From an uncultured Alphaproteobacteria bacterium (GTDB taxonomy: Bacteria > Pseudomonadota > Alphaproteobacteria > Bin95), in contig CALLKY010000066.1 in NCBI GenBank assembly GCA_938083135.1, positions 35,866-99,865 of the forward strand: a stretch of DNA of 64,000 nt. Reading direction: 5' to 3'. Within the stretch, counting starts at the first letter, position 1. Each line of letters opens with the position of its first letter. A program made the translations under genes and the position numbers. A model generated the notes under the pieces. The model worked only from the letters and a program-made list of their open reading frames with translations. It was not told where the DNA came from and did no database searches. Positions 46,962-56,474 of this stretch are shown piece by piece.

Positions 46962-47498
46962 ATGCGATTATCCCGCCGTCAGGCCCTGCAAGGCGCTGCT
47001 GCAGTTGTCGCCGCCAGTGCAGTTTCTGCGGGCTTGCCTGCCCACGCTGCAGCGCCGCCGCGTGGGCTCCGACTTTTGGAAAGCCAGGACCCAATGCCAG
47101 ATGTCGCCTTTAAGAAGGGCGACGGTCAATTGACAGGTTTCGTTGAATATCAGGGCGCTCCTGTCGTCGCCTTGTTCTGGGCCACATGGTGCACCGTGTG
47201 CTACGACGAAATGCCCAAGCTTGATGCACTGCAGGCAAAACTCGGAAGCCGCGCGCACATTGTGCCGCTATCAATCGATCAAGCAGGCATGCCAGCCGTT
47301 AAGGCCTATTATCGCCGCCGTGACCTAAAGGTGCTGAAACCATATTTGGACGACGAACGGATTTTCGCGTCCATTATGGGCATTCGCGGCGTACCGACGG
47401 GCTTTGTGCTAGATCGCCAAGGCAACATGATCGCCGCATCTGAAGGCCCCGTTGATTGGGACAGCCCGACCGCATTGCAATACCTCACGTCCCTCTAA
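46962..47498 (+). CDS. Tat-exported TlpA-like thioredoxin-fold protein
   Basis: 178 residues from ATG 46962, with TGGAG upstream. A twin-Arg signal (RLSRRQALQGAAAVVAA) ends near AHA-A. The thioredoxin fold has the active site WATWCTVC (Cys77, Cys80) and the cis-Pro loop GVPTGF. The TWC context resembles TlpA/ResA reductases of the periplasm. It likely reduces a specific disulfide, for instance in cytochrome c or CuA maturation. It directly follows the lipoproteins, which carry conserved extra cysteines. Twelve bases separate its end from the convergent PLP enzyme. Confidence 0.9.
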   Translation: MRLSRRQALQGAAAVVAASAVSAGLPAHAAAPPRGLRLLESQDPMPDVAFKKGDGQLTGFVEYQGAPVVALFWATWCTVCYDEMPKLDALQAKLGSRAHIVPLSIDQAGMPAVKAYYRRRDLKVLKPYLDDERIFASIMGIRGVPTGFVLDRQGNMIAASEGPVDWDSPTALQYLTSL

Positions 47499-47510
47499 CT
47501 AGGGTGCGGC

Positions 47511-48737
47511 CTAGTTGTATTCAACGGTGCCGCCTGCCCCGCCAGCCGGAGCGGCTGCCGTTGTTTCGGCAAGGTCTTCCAAATAGGCATCAACAGCCGC
47601 GACATGGGCAGGCTGCAACATTAAGTGAATGGCGTCCGGCTTTCCTGTTCTAGCGGAAATCCAGCCTTTGGCACGCATAGCATCTGCAATGGCATGGGTA
47701 TTCTTTTGGCCGTGATGCAACGCGATGAGGCCAAGCTTCGGATTGCCTATTGTCTCAAAACCGAGCGCACTGGCACCGTCCTGAATTGCTTGACGCGTGT
47801 TCATGACATCAGCTGCCAGCCGCTCATAGCCGGACCGCCCCAAATGGCGGAGCACAGCCCAAGCGCCAGCGATGGCCCCACCGGGCCGGGTGCCGTTTAG
47901 CGTCGGCGTTGACATGGATCCACAGGCCCAGACATCAAATGTATAGGGCTGATGCGCAAACAGATCGGCGTTGCGATACAGCACCGTCGAAGCGCCTTTG
48001 GGCGTATACCCGTATTTGTGGAGGTCCGCTGAGATAGACGATACATGCGGCAACCTAAAATCCCATGGGTCAATCGCAACACCCAGAGAGTCTGCATGCG
48101 GAATGAAATAACCGCCGACACACGCATCCACATGCAGCCAAAGCCCCGTCCGCGACGCCACAGCGTCCAGGTCAGCAATGGGATCAATCAGTCCATAGGG
48201 AAAACATGGGGCAGACCCTACCAGCATGATGGACTCTTTTGAGACAGCCGCTTCCATCGCCTTCGCGTCAGCCAGGTAATCCGGCCCTACCGGAACCCGC
48301 GTCACCGTGAGGCCAAGCGTGTGAGCCGCCTTGTTAAATGCCGGATGCGCCGTTGCAGGTGCGACGACCTCGCAGCCGGACCGTCCATTGGCCCGCGACC
48401 AGTCCCGCGCGGACTTCATCGCCATGAAAATGCTTTCGGAGCCGCCCGCCGTCATGCACCCAGCTCCGTCAGTGCCGTGCATTAGGCCAAGACCAAAGCC
48501 AACGACCTCTTGCTCCATGCGATCAAGGCTTGGGAAGGCTTTAGGTGCAAGGCCGTTCTCCACCATGAACATCGTATAGGCTTCACGACCGACCCGGCGG
48601 ACCTCTTCACCGGCATTGAATACATAAACGGCAGTCTTCAATCCGCGCCAATCCGCGTCACCTGCAGCCATGGCCTGCATCTCGCCAGCCAATTCGTTCC
48701 AGTTTGCGCCATCTTGCGGCAAAGAGAGTGCGGACAT
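47511..48737 (-). CDS. PLP-dependent decarboxylase/lyase, sphingosine-1-phosphate-lyase-like
   Basis: 408 residues from ATG 48737. The fold type I core has the PLP Lys in ADLHKYGYTPKGAS, the Asp in LHVDACVGGYF, and MTAGGSESIFMAMK, where the phosphate loop begins. This spacing and wording match the S1P-lyase/glutamate-decarboxylase branch. True S1P lyase splits sphingosine phosphate; bacterial relatives act on amino acids or phosphorylated amino alcohols. No transmembrane anchor is present, unlike the eukaryotic enzyme. Substrate unknown. Divergent from the cyclase by 74 bases. Confidence 0.87.
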   Translation of the reverse strand: MSALSLPQDGANWNELAGEMQAMAAGDADWRGLKTAVYVFNAGEEVRRVGREAYTMFMVENGLAPKAFPSLDRMEQEVVGFGLGLMHGTDGAGCMTAGGSESIFMAMKSARDWSRANGRSGCEVVAPATAHPAFNKAAHTLGLTVTRVPVGPDYLADAKAMEAAVSKESIMLVGSAPCFPYGLIDPIADLDAVASRTGLWLHVDACVGGYFIPHADSLGVAIDPWDFRLPHVSSISADLHKYGYTPKGASTVLYRNADLFAHQPYTFDVWACGSMSTPTLNGTRPGGAIAGAWAVLRHLGRSGYERLAADVMNTRQAIQDGASALGFETIGNPKLGLIALHHGQKNTHAIADAMRAKGWISARTGKPDAIHLMLQPAHVAAVDAYLEDLAETTAAAPAGGAGGTVEYN

Positions 48738-48811
48738 TGCATAGACCTTTCTTAGGGTTTCAATGTAAGTATCCCTGAAGAAACCGTCCGACGCCAAGGG
48801 GGGCTCATTAT

Positions 48812-51049
48812 ATGCGCCGCTGGATCACCATTATGCTACCGCTCGTGGTGCTTGCCGCAGCCGTATACATGCGGGTCGAAAGCCCTGTCATTGTGCACGA
48901 ATTGCGCCTGAAAGTGTTTGATGCATACCAATCCATCAAACCCCGCGCGTTCAAGCCGGACGAAACGCCTTCTCGCATTGTCGACATCGATGAAGAAAGT
49001 CTGCGCCGTTTCGGGCAGTGGCCATGGCCACGCCCCGTTTTGGCTGAGCTGACACAGAAGCTAACAAATGCAGGCGCTGCACTCATCGTGTTCGATGTGG
49101 TGTTCGCTGAACCAGATCGCACGTCGCCCGCACGCTTGATGCAAGACTGGAAACGCATCGCTGACCCCGCCAGCCTAGACAAAATCCGCACCGTCAGCGC
49201 CTCATTGCCTGACCATGATGATGTGTTTGCAAAAACACTGTCGAAAACCGCGGCCATTCTGGGCTTCGTCATGTTCGACGAAGAGAACGACAAGCGTCCG
49301 GCCAAGACCTTTGGCATGGCAATGCTTGGCGACAACGCCACCGAATTCGTGCCGACATTCAGCGGTGCTGCCGTCAACCTACCTGTTCTGTCCGCCAATG
49401 CCCTTGGTGAGGCCAGCTTTAACAGTGTTCCAGATTCAGACAACATCGTGCGCCGCGTGCCGTTGTTCGTCGGTCTCGGCGGCCAGATCTATCCAACCTT
49501 GGTGGCAGAAACACTGCGGATTGCGCAGGGTGCCAATACATTCCGCATCAAATCGTCCGGTGCCAGCGGTGAGCAATCTTTCGGCGAGAAGACGGGTGTT
49601 ACCGCGATCTCTATCGGCGATTTTGAGGTTCCAACAGATAACCAAGCCGCCATCTGGCTCTACGATACGGGCCACCAACCGGGCCGCTACATCCCCGTTT
49701 GGAAGGTTATGGAAGGTGAGGTTGGGCCAAATGAGCTGGAAGGCCGCGTAATCTTCATCGGTACCAGTGCTGAAGGCCTCCGCGATATCCGCTCTAGCCC
49801 CCTTTCAACCGCTATTCCAGGCGTTGAGCTGCATGTCCAGGCACTGGAGCAGATATTTTCCGGTGAGCTGTTAACCCGGCCCGATTGGGCAGACGGGGTT
49901 GAGGTGCTGGGCATGATTGTGCTCGGCCTGATCATCTATTTCGGCGTTCGCTGGAAGCGTGTCGGCGCAACCGCGACAGCCATTCTTGGTGGTGCTGCAG
50001 CAGCGGCGGCGATCTATGCGTCCTGGTATATGTTCGACACCCAGGGCCTGCTGCTCGACCCGATCTATCCGATGTTCGCCGGGTTTGCAGTCTATCTCGT
50101 CACAACAATCCAGTCCTACATGCAGACCGAGTCGGAGAAGAAGCAAATTCGGGGCGCGTTCTCGCAATATATGTCGCCAGATATGGTGGCGAAACTGGCC
50201 GACAATCCGTCCTTGCTGAAGCTTGGCGGTGAAATGCGCGACATGACATTGCTGTTCTGTGATGTACGTGGGTTCACGACCATTTCGGAGCAATTCAACG
50301 CCGAGGAACTCACCGCCTTCATCAACAAATTCCTGACCCCCATGACAGACATCATTATGGAGCGGAACGGCACCATCGATAAGTATATGGGTGACTGCAT
50401 TATGGCGTTCTGGAATGCGCCGTTGGATGACAAAAGCCATGCTGATCACGGCGTCGAATCCGCGATGGCGATGATGGCGCGCCTCAAGCCATTGAACGAG
50501 GAAATCAAGGCCGAGGCTGAAGCTGAGGGCCGAAAATTCATCCCGCTGGCCATTGGCATTGGCTTAAATACGGGCGTTGTCTGCGTCGGCAATATGGGAT
50601 CAGACCAGCGCTTCGATTATTCTGTGCTTGGCGATGACGTGAACCTTGCAGCGCGCTTGGAAGGCCAGTCCAAAACCTATGGCGTCGATATCGTCATTGG
50701 TGCCAACACATTGGCGCAATTGACGGACAAAGCCACGCTTGAACTCGACCTGATCCAGGTGAAGGGCAAGACGGAGCCCGTGCGCATTCACTGCGTCGCC
50801 GGCGACAAAGACTTGCTTGAGAGCGAAAAATTCCTGCGCCTTCGTGAAACCCACAATAAGATGCTCGCAGCCTATGTTGGCCAACGTTGGGATGAAGCGT
50901 TTGAATTGCTGGATCAAGGACGGAAAGACATGGTCGATGTGATTGATCTAACCGTTCTGTATGAACTTTACGACGAACGCCTGACAGACTTCAAAGCCAA
51001 CCCGCCGGGCGAAGATTGGGATGGTGTCTTCATCGCGACCAGTAAATAG
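48812..51049 (+). CDS. CHASE2-domain class III adenylate/guanylate cyclase
   Basis: 745 residues. An N-terminal anchor helix is followed by a periplasmic CHASE2 domain (about 25-335; VDIDEESLRRFGQWPWPR, GASFNSVPDSDNIVRRVPLF-type region). Three membrane helices (about 365-435) lead to a class III cyclase domain (475-650). Metal Asp residues lie in FCDVRGFTT and KYMGDCIMAFWN, and the dimer/transition-state region is GDDVNLAARLEGQ. It should make cAMP or cGMP in response to an external signal. Its stop is followed one base later by the folP start. Confidence 0.92.
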   Translation: MRRWITIMLPLVVLAAAVYMRVESPVIVHELRLKVFDAYQSIKPRAFKPDETPSRIVDIDEESLRRFGQWPWPRPVLAELTQKLTNAGAALIVFDVVFAEPDRTSPARLMQDWKRIADPASLDKIRTVSASLPDHDDVFAKTLSKTAAILGFVMFDEENDKRPAKTFGMAMLGDNATEFVPTFSGAAVNLPVLSANALGEASFNSVPDSDNIVRRVPLFVGLGGQIYPTLVAETLRIAQGANTFRIKSSGASGEQSFGEKTGVTAISIGDFEVPTDNQAAIWLYDTGHQPGRYIPVWKVMEGEVGPNELEGRVIFIGTSAEGLRDIRSSPLSTAIPGVELHVQALEQIFSGELLTRPDWADGVEVLGMIVLGLIIYFGVRWKRVGATATAILGGAAAAAAIYASWYMFDTQGLLLDPIYPMFAGFAVYLVTTIQSYMQTESEKKQIRGAFSQYMSPDMVAKLADNPSLLKLGGEMRDMTLLFCDVRGFTTISEQFNAEELTAFINKFLTPMTDIIMERNGTIDKYMGDCIMAFWNAPLDDKSHADHGVESAMAMMARLKPLNEEIKAEAEAEGRKFIPLAIGIGLNTGVVCVGNMGSDQRFDYSVLGDDVNLAARLEGQSKTYGVDIVIGANTLAQLTDKATLELDLIQVKGKTEPVRIHCVAGDKDLLESEKFLRLRETHNKMLAAYVGQRWDEAFELLDQGRKDMVDVIDLTVLYELYDERLTDFKANPPGEDWDGVFIATSK

Positions 51050-51050
51050 C

Positions 51051-51875
51051 ATGTTTGACCCTGACGCCTTCATGGCCCGCCTCGCCGGGCCACCGTTACT
51101 CATGGGCATTCTGAATGTCACGCCGGACTCATTCTCCGACGGCGGCCAGTTCGATGCATCAGGCCCTGCAATCGCGCATGCCATTGAAATGGCGAACGCG
51201 GGTGCGGACATTATCGATATTGGCGGCGAGTCGACGAGACCTGGTCATACGCCCGTGGACGCTGAAGCTGAGCAGCGGCGGATTATGCCAGTCATTCGTG
51301 CCGTTGCAGCCGCGGTCGAAACGCCGATATCCGTGGATACCTATAAGGCCGCCACCGCACGCGTTGCATTGGATGCAGGTGCCCATATCATCAATGACAT
51401 TTGGGGCCTGCAGCGGGATCCCTTGATGGCGAAAGTTGTGGCGGATGCCGGATGCCCCATCATCTGCATGCATAATCGTGATGCTATCGATCCTGATATT
51501 GACATGATCGCCGATATTAAGGCCTTTCTGGAAAGGTCTCTTGAGATCGCCCACCAGGCGGGCATTCAAACCGACCGGATCATCCTTGATCCCGGTTTCG
51601 GCTTTGGAAAGTCCTTCGAACAGAGCCTGGATGTCTTGGCGCGCGTTGGTGAATTGCAGACTATGGGTTTGCCTTTGCTGATCGGCCTTTCCAGAAAAGG
51701 CTTCATTGGTCATTTCTCCGGCAATAAGGAAGTGGGTGACCGGCTTGCCGGAACCCTCAGCGCGAACATGGCTGCAATCAACCAAGGTGCTGCGCAGGTC
51801 ATTCGCGTCCACGCTGTGAAGCCGCACCGGGAGATGTTGGATTTCGCAAGCGCGCTTGCGGCCGTTCAAACGTAG
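51051..51875 (+). CDS. folP: Dihydropteroate synthase
   Basis: 275 residues from ATG 51051, one base after the cyclase stop. The pterin and pABA barrel has MGILNVTPDSFSDGG at 18-32, DIGGESTRPG near 62, and the C-terminal GLSRKGFIG. It makes 7,8-dihydropteroate from the pterin pyrophosphate and p-aminobenzoate, the step blocked by sulfonamides. The common partner glmM is not downstream; leuB is. Confidence 0.96.
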   Translation: MFDPDAFMARLAGPPLLMGILNVTPDSFSDGGQFDASGPAIAHAIEMANAGADIIDIGGESTRPGHTPVDAEAEQRRIMPVIRAVAAAVETPISVDTYKAATARVALDAGAHIINDIWGLQRDPLMAKVVADAGCPIICMHNRDAIDPDIDMIADIKAFLERSLEIAHQAGIQTDRIILDPGFGFGKSFEQSLDVLARVGELQTMGLPLLIGLSRKGFIGHFSGNKEVGDRLAGTLSANMAAINQGAAQVIRVHAVKPHREMLDFASALAAVQT

Positions 51876-51966
51876 GCCGCGTAACGTTACCGCATTTCCG
51901 CTTGCTGATTTCAGCGCTACAGTGCGCATCAAATAGGCATTCACTCTTGCACACAGGAACAGATTG

Positions 51967-53082
51967 ATGGCGTCGAACAAGAAAGTATTGGTGCTGCCAG
52001 GCGATGGCATTGGCCCCGAAGTCGTTGGCGAAGTCCGCCGTATCGTGGACTGGATGGACAAGCGTCGGCACGTGACATTCGATCTATCCGAAGGCCTTGT
52101 CGGTGGTGCCGCAATTGATAAGCACGGCATCCCGCTGACTGATGAAACCATGGCTGACGCCATGCATGTGGATGCGGTGCTGTTCGGCTCTGTCGGTGGA
52201 CCACAATGGGAAAAACTGGACTTTGGCGTTCAGCCAGAGCGCGGCCTGCTGCGCCTCCGCAAAGAAATGCAGCTTTATGCGAACCTGCGCCCGGCCATGG
52301 TGTTCGATGCGCTGGCTGATGCGTCCTCCCTCAAGAAGGACTTGGTCGCTGGGCTCGATATCATGATCCTGCGCGAGCTCACGGGCGGCATCTATTTCGG
52401 CGAGCCGCGCGGCATTGAAACCATGCCTTCCGGTGAACGCCGTGGGTTCAATACCCAAAGCTATACTGAGAGCGAGATTGAGCGCATTGCCCGCGTTGGG
52501 TTTGAGCTTGCGCGCAAGCGTAGCAACCGGGTCATGTCGGTCGAAAAAGCCAATGTGATGGAATCTGGTGTGCTCTGGCGCGAAGTCACCCAGCGCATCC
52601 ATGACGACGAATTCCCGGATGTACAGCTGGACCACATGTATGCGGATAACTGCGCGATGCAGCTGGTCCGCCAGCCGAAGCAGTTTGACGTCATCGTAAC
52701 CGACAATCTGTTCGGCGATATCTTGAGCGATTGCGCGGCCATGCTGACAGGCTCGCTTGGCATGCTGCCCTCCGCTTCACTTGGCGCAGAAGACCCAACC
52801 ACAGGTGCCCGCAAAGCGCTTTATGAACCAGTCCATGGCTCTGCGCCCGATATCGCTGGTCAAGGCAAAGCCAACCCAATCGCTGAAGTTCTGAGCTTCG
52901 CGATGTTGCTCCGCTACTCGTTCGACATGGGCGAAGACGCGGATATGGTTGAGAACGCTGTTGCCAATGTCCTCGCGACGGGCATCCGTACCGGTGATAT
53001 CGCTGGGCCAAACGATAAGGTCGTCTCCACCAGCCAGATGGGTGACGCGCTTCTTCTGGAATTGGACAAGCAGTCCGCTTAA
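51967..53082 (+). CDS. leuB: 3-isopropylmalate dehydrogenase-type NAD-dependent oxidative decarboxylase
   Basis: 371 residues from ATG 51967, with CAGGAA upstream; a TTG directly before it would add one residue. [14 protein letters not shown] begins the fold. Substrate Arg residues are in [15 protein letters not shown] and the catalytic Tyr and metal Asps in [19 protein letters not shown] and [14 protein letters not shown]. It oxidises and decarboxylates 3-isopropylmalate in leucine synthesis. Homocitrate or tartrate dehydrogenase relatives are less likely given the strongly LeuB-like N-terminus. leuACD are not in the window. Confidence 0.95.
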   Translation: MASNKKVLVLPGDGIGPEVVGEVRRIVDWMDKRRHVTFDLSEGLVGGAAIDKHGIPLTDETMADAMHVDAVLFGSVGGPQWEKLDFGVQPERGLLRLRKEMQLYANLRPAMVFDALADASSLKKDLVAGLDIMILRELTGGIYFGEPRGIETMPSGERRGFNTQSYTESEIERIARVGFELARKRSNRVMSVEKANVMESGVLWREVTQRIHDDEFPDVQLDHMYADNCAMQLVRQPKQFDVIVTDNLFGDILSDCAAMLTGSLGMLPSASLGAEDPTTGARKALYEPVHGSAPDIAGQGKANPIAEVLSFAMLLRYSFDMGEDADMVENAVANVLATGIRTGDIAGPNDKVVSTSQMGDALLLELDKQSA

Positions 53083-53124
53083 GCAGGATTTGGAAGGGCT
53101 TCGGCGCGAAGGGAGGTCATGTCG

Positions 53125-53973
53125 ATGAACGTCGTCACCCGCTTCGCGCCGAGCCCGACCGGCCCGCTCCATCTTGGCAGCGCCTATGCTGCTTGGTTCG
53201 CATGGAATGCCGCCAAGGAAACCGGCGGCAAGTTTCTGTTGCGGATCGAAGACCTAGACCAAGGCCGCGCCCGGCCAGAATTCGAAGCCGCTATTTTGGA
53301 TGACCTGCGTTGGCTCGGCCTGGATTGGGACGGCCCAATCATCCGGCAATCAGATCGCAGTGCGGCCTACCAATCCGCGCTAGACCAGCTCAACCGAGAC
53401 GGCCTGACATACCCCTGCTTCTGTACCCGCCGCGCGATCGCCGATGAGATCGCCAATGCCGGTGCCGCACCCCATGGCCCTGATGGACCGATCTATCCCG
53501 GAACCTGCAGAACCATTCCGAAAGCGGACGCCGATGCCCGCATATACGATGGGGAAGCCTATGCTATCCGGCTCAATACAGCCGCTGCCATCACCCGTAC
53601 TGGCGCTGTCCAATGGCGCGAAGACAGCGATACGGTGACCGCGGACCCGCTACAGTTCGGTGATATCGTGCTGAGCCGGAAGGATGCACCGGCCTCATAC
53701 CATCTAGCCGTAGTGATCGATGACGCTGCATCTGGCGTGACGCTTGTGACACGCGGCAGCGACCTCAAACCGGCGACGGACATACAAGTCCTCCTCCAAC
53801 GACTGCTTGGTCTGCCACCCCCCACATACCGCCATCACACCCTCGTCCTCAGCCCCGACGGTACACGCCTTGCCAAACGGGCCAAGTCCGCCAGCATCGC
53901 CGAGCGCCGCGGCGCTGGCGAAACACCGGATATGGTCCTAGCGGCAGCGAAACAACAATTGAGTCAAGGCTAA
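53125..53973 (+). CDS. gluQ: Glutamyl-Q tRNA(Asp) synthetase
   Basis: 282 residues from the second ATG, 53125; GGGAGG lies eight bases before it but only two before the ATG at 53119. It is a GluRS catalytic core without an anticodon-binding domain: the HIGH-like PLHLGSA, the zinc-site cysteines CFC and YPGTC, LRIEDLDQGRARPEF, and the KMSKS-like RLAKR. It loads Glu onto queuosine-34 of tRNA(Asp). A stretch in another frame just after its stop looks coding, so the natural C-terminus may be longer. Confidence 0.94.
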   Translation: MNVVTRFAPSPTGPLHLGSAYAAWFAWNAAKETGGKFLLRIEDLDQGRARPEFEAAILDDLRWLGLDWDGPIIRQSDRSAAYQSALDQLNRDGLTYPCFCTRRAIADEIANAGAAPHGPDGPIYPGTCRTIPKADADARIYDGEAYAIRLNTAAAITRTGAVQWREDSDTVTADPLQFGDIVLSRKDAPASYHLAVVIDDAASGVTLVTRGSDLKPATDIQVLLQRLLGLPPPTYRHHTLVLSPDGTRLAKRAKSASIAERRGAGETPDMVLAAAKQQLSQG

Positions 53974-54080
53974 GACGCGCTTCCGCAGCAACGGCCTTGA
54001 GCATGTTTGGAACAGATTGGGCGTTCCGCTTGAGGACTTACGTGCAGCCTATGCAGAAACGGCTAAAGCAGCCTGATTGA

Positions 54081-55322
54081 TTATCGATTTATAGCCAATG
54101 CCAGCCCGTCAACGACTGCAGTAAAGGCTTCGGACCGCAGAATCTTGGCGTCCGGGCAAAGGGCGCTCACTTCGGCGGAAACGAAGCCCATCAGGCTCGA
54201 CCCGCCGACCAGAATCACGCGGCCAATATCGCCTTGCCGCACGCCTGCCATCGCCAAAGTCTCGATGATGGCTTTGCTCAACTGGCTACGCGCATCGCCA
54301 AGGGTTGCATTCAGGCTGTCCTGTGTAATCGTCGCTTTCAGACCGCGCTCAATAAAACCCATATCGAGGGCTGCTGAACCAGCACCTGCATTGGCAGCGA
54401 TCTTGCCACGCTCAACAGCGAATGCCAGTTCATGGCCAAGCTCAAGTTCCAATACGGATACGAAGCGGGCCAGCTTTTCTGGCTCCACAGCAAGCCGCGC
54501 CATGCCCGCCGCCATCCGCCGCGTTTTGGCATTGTACAGGAACGGAATCGTGGCCCAGGTCGCGAGTTCAAAATACGGCGCACGGGGGACTGGCAACAGC
54601 CCCTCCCCCATATCCCGTCGCAATTGCCCACCAAGGCCAAGTTCCGGCATGGCGTGGGTCATTGCGACGGCGCGGTCGAAATCAGTCCCGCCAAGCCGGA
54701 TGCCATGGCTAGCCAAAATTTCCACCCGTCCACCAACATTTCGGAAGACGGAGAAATCAGACGTGCCGCCGCCGATATCAACAATCAACCCAGTCGCACT
54801 GGCCACCCCCATGCCGCCGCAGGAAATGGCGGCCGCTTCTGGTTCTGCCAGGAACGCGACGTCCTCAAACCCAGCGGCATGGTAGCAAGCGCGCAAGTCT
54901 GCTTCCGCCTTGGTATCCTGGGCTGTATTGTCGGAATGGAAGCGTACCGGCCTGCCAGATAATACGCGCCTGTACCGCTGGCCAGATGTGCGCTCAGCCC
55001 GTTGTCGTAACTCGGCCAGGAAGTCCGTAATGATCTCAGCGATCGTCCTCTGCCGCCCACCGACTGGCCGCAGTTCATGGAGCAGGGACAAGCCGAGCAC
55101 GCTTTTGAGCGACCGCATGTAGCGCCCCGCCTCCCCATCAACCAACGCATCAGCGGCAGCCGTGCCAATGCGCATCGGTGTCTTGTCGATTGGAAAGAAC
55201 ACAGCAGTCGGCAGCGTCTCCGCATACTTCTCAATGGGAATACGAACCACTGCGTTTCCATCAAGCGCTGCGACGGCGGAATTGGAGGTGCCGAAATCGA
55301 CGGCAAGTGTGTCTGTATGCAT
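54081..55322 (-). CDS. Hsp70-family YegD-like ATPase/chaperone
   Basis: 413 residues from ATG 55322. An actin-fold nucleotide domain shows phosphate 1 VDFGTSNSAVA, phosphate 2 VDIGGGTSDFSVF and the adenosine loop VGGSSLMGFVS. It ends without the DnaK substrate-binding and lid domains, as in E. coli YegD. An insertion of about 90 residues between the halves is typical of YegD. Role as a chaperone is uncertain. Divergent orientation is not seen; it shares its strand with the TauE gene 111 bases upstream. Confidence 0.88.
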   Translation of the reverse strand: MHTDTLAVDFGTSNSAVAALDGNAVVRIPIEKYAETLPTAVFFPIDKTPMRIGTAAADALVDGEAGRYMRSLKSVLGLSLLHELRPVGGRQRTIAEIITDFLAELRQRAERTSGQRYRRVLSGRPVRFHSDNTAQDTKAEADLRACYHAAGFEDVAFLAEPEAAAISCGGMGVASATGLIVDIGGGTSDFSVFRNVGGRVEILASHGIRLGGTDFDRAVAMTHAMPELGLGGQLRRDMGEGLLPVPRAPYFELATWATIPFLYNAKTRRMAAGMARLAVEPEKLARFVSVLELELGHELAFAVERGKIAANAGAGSAALDMGFIERGLKATITQDSLNATLGDARSQLSKAIIETLAMAGVRQGDIGRVILVGGSSLMGFVSAEVSALCPDAKILRSEAFTAVVDGLALAINR

Positions 55323-55433
55323 GGCCCACTCCCGCGTAAAACAGCCGCTGTGGGTAGCGGAAAGTCTGGCCAAACACAACGCATACAACGCAACCAATTG
55401 GTTTTCAGCGTTGAAAAGCGATAGCCATAAACC

Positions 55434-56180
55434 TCAGCCGATGAGCTGGCTGAGCCCGTCAACAAGGATGAGCTTCAGGGCGAGCACGACCAGGACCACG
55501 CGAAATGCGATCAAAAAATAGGTTTCATCCATCTTGCTAAGCACAGCGCGGCCAACCCGTGTGCCGATGATCGCTGCCGGGATCATGCACAGCATTGTCG
55601 GGCCGTAAGCGGTGAAGCTGAAACCGACCATCGCAAAGCCCGCAATTTTCAGCAGATTACCCAGAAAGCCGAAAAACCCAAGCGTGCCCACAATCGCTTC
55701 CTTCGACAGGTCCTTGCGAATAATCAGCACCCCAAGGACGGGTGCTATTACGCCAACAACCATGTTGAGTGCCCCGGTCACAAACCCGATTGGCACAAAC
55801 GCCCAAAGCGGTACATCGCTTTCACGCCACGTCCCGATCTGCCGTGCGCCCAGGGAAATTAGAACGAAGCAGCCGATCATGATCTGAATGACCGCCGTTG
55901 GCAGCCCCTGAAACAGGGCTAACCCCAACCACACGCCGAGCGGTAATGCGGCCGCAAAACGGAAAATGATCGGCCAAGACATATGCCGCCAAAGCAGCCA
56001 AACCCGTGTCGTATTAGACGCCAGCTGCACCGCCCCATGCACCGGGATCGCAGCCGCAGGCGACATCACCTGCAGCATGATCGCAATCAACGCTGTCCCC
56101 CCGCCCGCCCCCACAACAGCCGTCAACGCCGAGGTACAAAACGCAGCACCCGAAAGAATAGCGATTTCGACAGGAGACAT
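55434..56180 (-). CDS. TauE/SafE-family membrane exporter
   Basis: 248 residues with about seven to eight hydrophobic helices. It has the repeated half motif: GAAFCTSALTAVVGAGGGTALIA in the N-half and GFVTGALNMVVGVIAPVLGVLII in the C-half. The family exports small sulfonated or sulfur-containing anions such as sulfite or sulfoacetate, but many members are unassigned. No sulfur-metabolism genes lie nearby. Confidence 0.88.
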   Translation of the reverse strand: MSPVEIAILSGAAFCTSALTAVVGAGGGTALIAIMLQVMSPAAAIPVHGAVQLASNTTRVWLLWRHMSWPIIFRFAAALPLGVWLGLALFQGLPTAVIQIMIGCFVLISLGARQIGTWRESDVPLWAFVPIGFVTGALNMVVGVIAPVLGVLIIRKDLSKEAIVGTLGFFGFLGNLLKIAGFAMVGFSFTAYGPTMLCMIPAAIIGTRVGRAVLSKMDETYFLIAFRVVLVVLALKLILVDGLSQLIG

Positions 56181-56474
56181 GATCTCTTCCTCGGGGTTTC
56201 AAATGCGAGGGTAGCCTATACGCTGTCGGCATTCGCTTATGAGTCTAATTGGACTTTAGAAGCCAGGGTCACTCAGCCCAATTGCAAAAACAGTAAATAT
56301 CAGAGAATTGGATGCAAAGACGGCTATATGTAATGCAAGTGCGTGAAGCCGTCCAAAATAGGAATTGATGGAAATACTGTGATGCTGTTACCCGATCCTG
56401 CGCTTTTCCCCTTGGAATAGGCGCGCGACAACAGCAGAATATATCAATCTTATTGACTTAGGTGGCAGGCAGTC

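Noticed and set aside
51159..52163. A 334-codon minus-strand open frame across folP and leuB.
   Set aside because: It is antisense to two clear housekeeping genes and shows no recognisable motif.
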